Made by a program: the position numbers and the translations under genes
In this document: one piece after another, positions 20,702 to 25,206 of the stretch
Layout of the letters: each line of letters begins with the position of its first letter
How positions within the stretch are numbered: position 1 is the stretch's first letter
The notes under the pieces: model-generated
Told to the model about the DNA's origin: nothing
Databases searched by the model: none
What the model saw: the letters and a program-made list of their open reading frames with translations, nothing else
Source of the DNA: a virus
Virus record (IMG/VR): IMGVR_UViG_3300021375_001096
Coordinates: 1 to 25,206 of that record
Strand: one strand, 5' to 3'
Length of the DNA stretch: 25,206 bases

Positions 20702-20884
20702 ATGAGCTGGCAAGTAACAATTGAAGAAGATCCGGAAACAAAAGAGCTAATTTTGCCTCTTCCAACGGATCTTCTTAATCAAATGGGTTGGGATATTGGT
20801 GATGATCTCGTTTGGGAGGAGCATATGCCTTCCCATTCCTATACAATTAAAAAGGTTGACAAACCTGGTGGAAAGAAGGTATAA
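20702..20884 (+). CDS. AbrB/SpoVT-like small protein
   Basis: A 60-aa protein in which DPETKELILPLPTDLLNQMG, WDIGDDLVWEE and a final TIKKVDKPGGKKV show the swapped-hairpin AbrB/MazE pattern (a strand, LP-x-x-L, then helix, then GD-x-L-x-W). Such proteins bind DNA as dimers, often as regulators or antitoxins. It starts directly after the previous stop. Its last 10 codons contain the queE promoter, and its TAA lies inside the -10 box. Confidence 0.65.
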   Translation: MSWQVTIEEDPETKELILPLPTDLLNQMGWDIGDDLVWEEHMPSHSYTIKKVDKPGGKKV

Positions 20885-20885
20885 T
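20856..20885 (+). promoter_or_regulatory. Sigma70 promoter for queE, directly abutting its start codon
   Basis: TTGACA (20856-20861), an 18-base spacer and TATAAT (20880-20885), both hexamers perfect. Six bases separate the -10 from the ATG at 20892, the same distance as at 9476-9488. The predicted transcript is leaderless. Confidence 0.85.
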
Positions 20886-20891
20886 AGTACT

Positions 20892-21815
20892 ATGAATGAT
20901 ACAATTGTAATAGAAGAAGATACTAAGAAGTATTATTACAGTGAAATCTTTCACTCTATTCAGGGTGAAGGTACATACACTGGCGTTCCTACTGCTTGGA
21001 TTAGGTTCTTTCTATGCAATCTACAATGTAACGGGTTTGGTCAGATTGATCCAACTAATCCTGATACATATGAACTTCCTTTTGAAACATATGATGTTAG
21101 TCAGGTAAAAAGAGTAGAAGATCTTCCTGTATGGGATAAAGGTTGCGATAGTAGTTACACATGGGCGAAAAAGTACAAACACTTAATGGGACAAGAAACT
21201 CCTAAAGTGTTAGCACAAAAAGTTATTGATGTTTTAAAAACAGATACTAATCCAGAAGGTTTATTTTTACATCCTGTGTCGAAACAAAGACAACACTTCT
21301 GTGTTACAGGTGGTGAACCTTTAATGAAGCAAAGTCAAAAAGCATTCTTAGGTATTATACAAGAGCTTAAAAGACAAAACAATTTGCCTGCTAGTATTAC
21401 ATTTGAAACAAACGGCACACAAAAATTATTACCAGAATTTATTGAGTATTGGAAGAACGAAAAGGACATTGAACTATTCTTTTCTTTATCTCCGAAACTT
21501 TTTAGTACATCAGGAGAACTTGCAAAAAAAGCAATTAAGCCTGAGATAGTTGCAGAATACTACGAACTTAGTAAAACAGGACATCTAAAGTTTGTTGTTG
21601 GTAGTATGCAACGTGAATGGGATGACATGGATTCTGCTATAGCAGAGTTTAGAAATGTTGGAGTTGACTATCCTGTTTGGGTTATGCCTGTAGGAGCAAG
21701 AGAAGAAGAACAAACAGCAACAGCGGGTGCTGTTGCAAAGATGGCTTTCCAAAGAGGATATAATGTAGCCGCAAGAGTACATGTATATTTGTTTGGTAAT
21801 GCTATTGGAACTTAA
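20892..21815 (+). CDS. queE: 7-carboxy-7-deazaguanine synthase QueE (radical SAM), split cysteine motif
   Basis: The start is ATG 20892 (MNDTIVIEEDTKKYYYSEIF); the frame is open further upstream over the AbrB-like gene. A 307-aa radical SAM enzyme with the QueE opening FHSIQGEGTYTGVPTAWIRF. Cys42 and Cys46 (LCNLQC) are followed, after 38 residues, by Cys85 in GCDSSYTW, which matches the CDT-x-Y-x-W of ordinary QueE. The canonical C-x3-C-x2-C thus seems to carry an insert before the third Cys. CVTGGEP (SAM-binding) and FETNGTQ follow. The enzyme turns carboxytetrahydropterin into CDG. With FolE and DpdA it forms a 7-deazaguanine DNA modification set. It is transcribed from its own promoter, probably leaderless. 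Confidence 0.9.
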   Translation: MNDTIVIEEDTKKYYYSEIFHSIQGEGTYTGVPTAWIRFFLCNLQCNGFGQIDPTNPDTYELPFETYDVSQVKRVEDLPVWDKGCDSSYTWAKKYKHLMGQETPKVLAQKVIDVLKTDTNPEGLFLHPVSKQRQHFCVTGGEPLMKQSQKAFLGIIQELKRQNNLPASITFETNGTQKLLPEFIEYWKNEKDIELFFSLSPKLFSTSGELAKKAIKPEIVAEYYELSKTGHLKFVVGSMQREWDDMDSAIAEFRNVGVDYPVWVMPVGAREEEQTATAGAVAKMAFQRGYNVAARVHVYLFGNAIGT

Positions 21816-21824
21816 GGAGAGTAT

Positions 21825-22205
21825 ATGTCATTTTTAACAAAAATGCTAGGTTTGGATAAAGTTAAAGAAATTAACAGAGCCAAAGAAGAAGAAAAGAATA
21901 AACAACTTAGTCCAAAAGAACTTGCGACTAAAAAGAAAGAACCGTGGGTAGGTGTTATACAAACACACGTTAACAAAGAAAATGTCCGAAATGGCTTTTT
22001 TGAGCTTGACTGGAACAGGCATTTCGTGTTACAATTAATTGAAGCTGGATACGGAGTTGAGAATGATAAAGAAGAAGAAATTATTGATCGTTGGTTTCGT
22101 GAGCTTTGCGCTAATGTTGTTGTTGACGGTGACTACGGCGGTCCATTAGATGGCTTGGCAACAGGCAATATAGATATTGAAACAGTAAAAAGAGATAACA
22201 AATAA
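21825..22205 (+). CDS. Conserved hypothetical phage protein, 126 aa
   Basis: AAGGAG precedes the ATG. The N-terminal third is a charged helix (LGLDKVKEINRAKEEEKNKQ, SPKELATKKKEPW). The rest is globular, with WVGVIQTHVNKENVRNGFFE, then WNRHFVLQLIEAGYGVEND, then WFRELCANVVVDGDYGGPLD. I recall proteins of this type next to the T4-like RNase H gene in marine phages, without a known role. Its stop shares a base with the RNase H start. Confidence 0.8.
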   Translation: MSFLTKMLGLDKVKEINRAKEEEKNKQLSPKELATKKKEPWVGVIQTHVNKENVRNGFFELDWNRHFVLQLIEAGYGVENDKEEEIIDRWFRELCANVVVDGDYGGPLDGLATGNIDIETVKRDNK

Positions 22206-23191
22206 TGACACACATTCTAGTAGATACAGCAAATACATTCTTCCGTGCAAGACATGTAATTAATGGTGATGCTGATATTAAGTTGGGTATGGCTTTCCAT
22301 ATTACACTTAACAGCATTAAGAAAGCATGGCAAGACTTTGAAGGCACACATGTTGTATTCTGCTTAGAAGGTCGTAGCTGGCGTAAGGACTATTATGAGC
22401 CTTACAAGCGTAACAGGCAAGTTGCTCGTGATGCACTTACAGAAAAACAGCAAGAAGAAGATACTATCTTTTGGGAAGCATTTGATACATTTAAAGACTT
22501 TGTAAGTGAAAAAACTAACTGTACTGTATTACAACATAAAGAATTAGAAGCAGATGACTTAATTGCTGGTTGGATACAACAACACCCAGATGTAGATCAT
22601 GTTGTTGTTTCTACAGACACAGACTTTCAGCAACTAATTGCACCTAATGTAAAACTATACAATGGTGTACAAGAAGTAACAACTACACACGAAGGTTACT
22701 TTGATAAGAAGGGCAATCATGTTATTGATAAAAAGACTAAGGAGCCTAAGACTGTTCCAGATCCGCAATGGTTGTTGTTTGAGAAATGTATGCGTGGTGA
22801 CACTAGTGACAATGTGTTTAGTGCTTATCCAGGTGTACGTAAAAAAGGCACAAGAAATAAAGTTGGTTTACTAGAAGCATTTGAGGATAAAGACCTTAAA
22901 GGCTATAACTGGAATAACTTGATGCTACAACGTTGGGTAGATCATAACGGTGAAGAACATCGTGTACTAGATGACTATCAACGTAACGTTACATTAATTG
23001 ATCTTACTGCACAGCCTGAAGATGTAAAAGATAAAATTACAGGTACTATTCAAGAGTCAATTGATGCAGATAAAAATATTAGCCAGGTTGGTGTAAGACT
23101 TATGAAGTTCTGTCATTTATATGATTTAAAGAAAATATCAGATCAAGCACAAGCCTATGCAGAACCATTAAATGCGAGGTACACAGTATGA
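22205..23191 (+). CDS. rnh: 5'-3' exonuclease / RNase H, T4 Rnh type
   Basis: A 328-aa protein of the flap-endonuclease family, against 305 aa for T4 RNase H. The N-terminal ILVDTANTFFRARHV holds the first catalytic Asp. KDYYEPYKRNR is the helical arch base. ELEADDLIAGW (Glu113, Glu115, Asp117, Asp118), STDTDFQQL (Asp138, Asp140) and MRGDTSDNV supply the other metal-binding acids. The GVRKKGTRNKVG region is the DNA-binding helix-hairpin part. The enzyme removes RNA primers from lagging-strand fragments, complementing gp43 and gp45 in this window. All expected acidic residues are present. Its ATG overlaps the previous stop and its stop overlaps the next start. Confidence 0.92.
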   Translation: MTHILVDTANTFFRARHVINGDADIKLGMAFHITLNSIKKAWQDFEGTHVVFCLEGRSWRKDYYEPYKRNRQVARDALTEKQQEEDTIFWEAFDTFKDFVSEKTNCTVLQHKELEADDLIAGWIQQHPDVDHVVVSTDTDFQQLIAPNVKLYNGVQEVTTTHEGYFDKKGNHVIDKKTKEPKTVPDPQWLLFEKCMRGDTSDNVFSAYPGVRKKGTRNKVGLLEAFEDKDLKGYNWNNLMLQRWVDHNGEEHRVLDDYQRNVTLIDLTAQPEDVKDKITGTIQESIDADKNISQVGVRLMKFCHLYDLKKISDQAQAYAEPLNARYTV

Positions 23192-23664
23192 CAACAGAAT
23201 TTAAAGCAAAACCTGTTTTAGAAGATAAATTTTGGATTGTTGAAGAACAAGGACAAAAGATCGGTACGCTAAGAAAGAACGAAGATAAGTTTGTCTTTAG
23301 TAATGAAAACGGTGTTAAGTTTTATCACAGTAAAAAAAGTATTTTAAGTGACTATGGCAAAGACTTTTTTGTTGCTAAAATTGTAAAAGAAGCAGACGAT
23401 TCTGAGCCTAACGAAGTACATGGCTTTAAGTGTAGTACTAAACCACACAACTCTATGTACGATATACAGAAGCGTTTACCTTTATTTACAAAGAGCAAAG
23501 ACTCAAAGAGCTTGTATTGTTCAGGGTATTATGTTATTAAATTCGATAAAGGATGGGTTAAATCGTTCTGTCCGAAGCTCATTACACTACAACGGTATGC
23601 GTATAAAGGGCCATTTAAGACTGATTTAGAGATGAAACAGGTACTATCTAATGTCAACAAATAG
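23188..23664 (+). CDS. Conserved hypothetical phage protein, 158 aa
   Basis: The ATGA overlap with the previous gene suggests coupled translation. It is a beta-rich, basic protein: KFWIVEEQGQKIGTLRKNED, then KVKFYHSKKS-like turns, then VHGFKCSTKPHNSMYDIQ, LPLFTKSKDSKSLYCSGYY and VKSFCPKLITLQRY. The middle (GFKCSTKPHN) and end motifs are ones I recall from T4-like cyanophage proteins next to RNase H. No catalytic motif is clear, and the function is unknown. Confidence 0.82.
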   Translation: MTTEFKAKPVLEDKFWIVEEQGQKIGTLRKNEDKFVFSNENGVKFYHSKKSILSDYGKDFFVAKIVKEADDSEPNEVHGFKCSTKPHNSMYDIQKRLPLFTKSKDSKSLYCSGYYVIKFDKGWVKSFCPKLITLQRYAYKGPFKTDLEMKQVLSNVNK

Positions 23665-23899
23665 CCTTCCGCAGTCACTTCCTACCATTGAAAAAATACT
23701 ACAACGAATTGCAGTTGCAGAGAAATCACAGCAATCAGACGTTAGAATAAGCATACAAGAAGCACGATCACTAGCAATTGAGCTATCTATGTTTACATCT
23801 AAATTAGGTACTGTTGTAGCGTCTATAGATGAGCAATTAAAGCAGATCAAGCAGAATAGCGAACAAGTTGAAGTGAAATTTGAAGGCGGACAGTTCTAA
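23651..23899 (+). CDS. Small helical protein, 82 aa
   Basis: It overlaps the previous gene by 14 bases. The chain is predicted helical (PTIEKILQRIAVAEKSQQ, then IQEARSLAIELSMFTSKLG, then IDEQLKQIKQNSEQVE) with little else. The hydrophilic heptad pattern suggests a coiled coil. The ATG has only a distant AGG upstream, so expression may rely on coupling. The function is unknown. Confidence 0.7.
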   Translation: MSTNSLPQSLPTIEKILQRIAVAEKSQQSDVRISIQEARSLAIELSMFTSKLGTVVASIDEQLKQIKQNSEQVEVKFEGGQF

Positions 23900-23904
23900 A
23901 AAAG

Positions 23905-23912
23905 GATAAATA
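23905..23912 (+). promoter_or_regulatory. T4-late-like promoter element GATAAATA
   Basis: GATAAATA sits in the gap before the gene at 23944. The predicted start is about 26 bases upstream of that ATG, and an AAAAGGA site follows. Unlike the other late-like boxes it leaves an ordinary leader. Confidence 0.5.
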
Positions 23913-23943
23913 TATACGTAGTTAATTAAAAGGATTACGTATA

Positions 23944-24228
23944 ATGAGTAGACCAAAACCAACAGTGCTTCTCGAACATGTGAATCGAGAATCATATAAG
24001 ACAGAACAAATATTAGAGAGCGAAGCAATTTGGGCGGTCTTCTATAAAGGAAAGCCGTTTAACTTAAAAAGCGGAAGTATGGTATCGAGCTATCCTGGAC
24101 CGAAGTATAAAAAAGTATCGTTTTCTAATCCTGGCCATGCTAGGAACCTAGCAAAAAAACTAAACACACTTTTCCAAGTAAAGGACTTTGCGGTATACAC
24201 ACTAACTTCTGGAGCGAAAGAAGAGTAA
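23944..24228 (+). CDS. Conserved hypothetical phage protein, 94 aa
   Basis: A small basic protein: MSRPKPTVLLEHVNRESYKT, then EAIWAVFYKGKPFNLKS, then SYPGPKYKKVSFSNPGHARN and FQVKDFAVYTLTSG. The pattern FYKGKPFNL to KKVSFSNPGHA is one I associate with cyanophage and pelagiphage small proteins. It is probably an alpha/beta fold. It has a GATAAATA late-like box and an AAAAGGA site upstream. The function is unknown. Confidence 0.78.
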   Translation: MSRPKPTVLLEHVNRESYKTEQILESEAIWAVFYKGKPFNLKSGSMVSSYPGPKYKKVSFSNPGHARNLAKKLNTLFQVKDFAVYTLTSGAKEE

Positions 24229-24234
24229 TGACAC

Positions 24235-24633
24235 ATGGATCAAAAGGACAACTATACAAAAGTATTTCTGAAAGCCGCTGATCAGCCTTTTGACACTCCC
24301 GACATAAAGAATAAGAGAACATTATGGTGGTATAACATTCGTGATGTTGGCGGGCTACGTCTAACGGAAGAAGCAATAGTCCACATAGAACAGATAGCAA
24401 AGATTAAAACCTATAAAGTAGATTTTCCAAAACAATTTAAAATAACACCTAAAGTGCTTTTATGGCTTGACAATTTTATCGAATCACCGTATTATATAAC
24501 TAAGAAATCAATAACTGTACTTAAAGAAAGGTCTGCTTTTGAATTGTATTTGTTTAGTGGAGATATCAGTAAAATGGGCTATAATAAAGCATTGTCCAAA
24601 CGATTATCTGAAGAAACCGCGGACCAAGAATAA
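24235..24633 (+). CDS. Conserved hypothetical protein, 132 aa
   Basis: An ATG at 24235 starts MDQKDNYTKVFLKAADQPFD. A Trp-rich stretch (KRTLWWYNIRDVGGLRL) and a basic globular part (TPKVLLWLDNFIESPYYITK) follow. The C-terminal helix (KALSKRLSEETADQE) is charged. There is no signal peptide and no known motif. No strong Shine-Dalgarno sequence is present, but the previous gene ends only 6 bases before, so coupling is likely. The function is unknown. Confidence 0.78.
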   Translation: MDQKDNYTKVFLKAADQPFDTPDIKNKRTLWWYNIRDVGGLRLTEEAIVHIEQIAKIKTYKVDFPKQFKITPKVLLWLDNFIESPYYITKKSITVLKERSAFELYLFSGDISKMGYNKALSKRLSEETADQE

Positions 24634-24653
24634 CATTCATTAACATAGCATAT

Positions 24654-24670
24654 AATAAATATTAGTGATG
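24654..24670 (+). promoter_or_regulatory. T4-late-like promoter element AATAAATATTAGT
   Basis: AATAAATA (24654-24661) is followed by TTAGT, as at 7127-7139, and then the ATG at 24668 after six bases. It sits in a true gap of about 30 bases with no Shine-Dalgarno sequence. A TATAAT string (24651-24656) overlaps it but has no -35. Confidence 0.45.
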
Positions 24671-24937
24671 ATAGAACTTAATCCATTAGAAGTACTGCGT
24701 TCAAGAGAACTTAAAACTATGCCTCCGCATTTTGCAAAGATGCAGGTATCGGATTCAGATCGTGTTGATCGTAGATTATCTGAGTGGGTTAAGACTAATA
24801 CTAGTGGTAGGTATTGTATTAATACATATCCGGCTGCTAAAGAAAATAAATTCAAATCTGTTACATTTGTAGGGTTTGAAGAAGAGAAAGAACTAACATA
24901 CTTTATGTTAGCTTGTCCATACTTAAGGAGAAACTAG
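24668..24937 (+). CDS. Conserved hypothetical phage protein, 89 aa
   Basis: I take ATG 24668 (MIELNPLEVLRSRELKTMPP); a GTG at 24665 is an alternative. The rest reads HFAKMQVSDSDRVDRRLSEW, then SGRYCINTYPAAKENKFKS, then VTFVGFEEEKELTYFMLACP. It is probably a small alpha/beta protein, of a type I recall from T4-like cyanophages without known function. A late-like box lies directly upstream. The last codons hold the AAGGAG site of the next gene. Confidence 0.78.
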   Translation: MIELNPLEVLRSRELKTMPPHFAKMQVSDSDRVDRRLSEWVKTNTSGRYCINTYPAAKENKFKSVTFVGFEEEKELTYFMLACPYLRRN

Positions 24938-24938
24938 A

Positions 24939-25206
24939 ATGGCTGAAGAAAATAAAACGCCGGAAACGGCAACAGAAGCAGCACCAACAAGTGGTCCTGT
25001 TCCTACACCAGGTGTAGATCAAAACGCACCTGCACAAGAAGCTGGGGAACCAGCAGCACCAGATCTTAACATTAGCGACCTTAATGCAGTAAAAAGCATT
25101 ATTGAAGTTGCTACACAAAGAGGTGCATTTAAAGCAACTGAATTAGAAGCAGTTGGTAAAGCATTTAACAAACTAACAGCATTTTTAGATCATGTTGTTA
25201 AACAAC
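24939..25206 (+). CDS. Conserved phage protein, N-terminal part (3' cut by window edge)
   Basis: A strong AAGGAG precedes the ATG at 24939 and the frame stays open to the window end (89 codons seen). The N-terminal 42 residues are low-complexity and rich in Pro, Ala, Thr and Glu (MAEENKTPETATEA, then VPTPGVDQNAPAQEAG), probably disordered. A helical domain follows: LNISDLNAVKSIIEVATQRG, then FKATELEAVGKAFNKLTAFL. I recall this domain as a short conserved protein of marine T4-like phages with no assigned function. The C-terminal part is missing. Confidence 0.8.
   Translation, partial: MAEENKTPETATEAAPTSGPVPTPGVDQNAPAQEAGEPAAPDLNISDLNAVKSIIEVATQRGAFKATELEAVGKAFNKLTAFLDHVVKQ

Noticed and set aside
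882-25118. Many open frames on the minus strand of 60 to 140 codons
   Set aside because: All lie opposite well-supported + strand genes, have no ribosome sites or recognisable domains, and are expected by chance from AT-rich codon use.
1-25206. tRNA genes, CRISPR arrays, insertion sequences and attachment sites
   Set aside because: No cloverleaf-like stretch, spaced direct repeats, transposase or integrase was seen; gaps between genes are too short for most of these.

Overview
The window is a gene-dense, AT-rich stretch of a T4-like (myovirus) marine phage genome. Every gene is on the + strand, most neighbours touch or overlap by 1 to 20 bases, and no gap exceeds about 120 bases. The identification rests on a T4-type replication set: family B DNA polymerase gp43, sliding clamp gp45, an RNase H/flap exonuclease and a DsbA-like late-transcription protein. 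A phage peptide deformylase and many small proteins of the kind found in cyanophages and pelagiphages support it. No photosynthesis gene is present, so I cannot decide between a cyanobacterial and a SAR11-like host.

Layout. 1-3187: the end of peptide deformylase, a ClpA-type unfoldase and an unknown protein. 3192-8795: a possible virion protein, then a compact run of lysine-rich proteins. Several of these start with short M-R/K-x-x-E-[F/I/L] peptides like T4 capsid-targeting sequences. The run includes a nucleotidyltransferase, a DUF3008-like plus ParB-like fusion, and a protein whose end carries a textbook A AAA AAG slippery site leading into a Cys-rich extension. 8819-8863: a terminator whose right arm overlaps the -35 of the next promoter. 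8889-13285: DsbA-like protein, two small membrane proteins, gp43 and gp45. 13294-17833: a DpdA-like base transglycosylase, several unknowns, a glycosyltransferase-like protein and GTP cyclohydrolase I. 17842-20884: small accessory genes, including a cupin, a phosphoribosyltransferase, an MBD4-like DNA glycosylase, a HIT protein and an AbrB-like protein. 20892-25206: QueE, the T4-type RNase H and a tail of short conserved unknowns, the last cut by the window edge.

How the genes may work together. FolE, QueE and DpdA are three steps of 7-deazaguanine DNA modification (GTP to CDG, then base exchange into DNA). QueD and QueC are not in the window, so they must lie elsewhere, come from the host, or be bypassed. 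A glycosyltransferase-like protein and a DNA glycosylase nearby are candidate additional actors on modified or damaged bases.

Regulation is unusually readable. Six near-consensus sigma70 promoters are present. There is also a set of T4-late-like TAAATA elements. In two sigma70 cases and four late cases, the spacing places the predicted transcription start exactly on the A of the ATG, which suggests leaderless mRNAs. Homology calls were made by eye from motifs; no database search was run.
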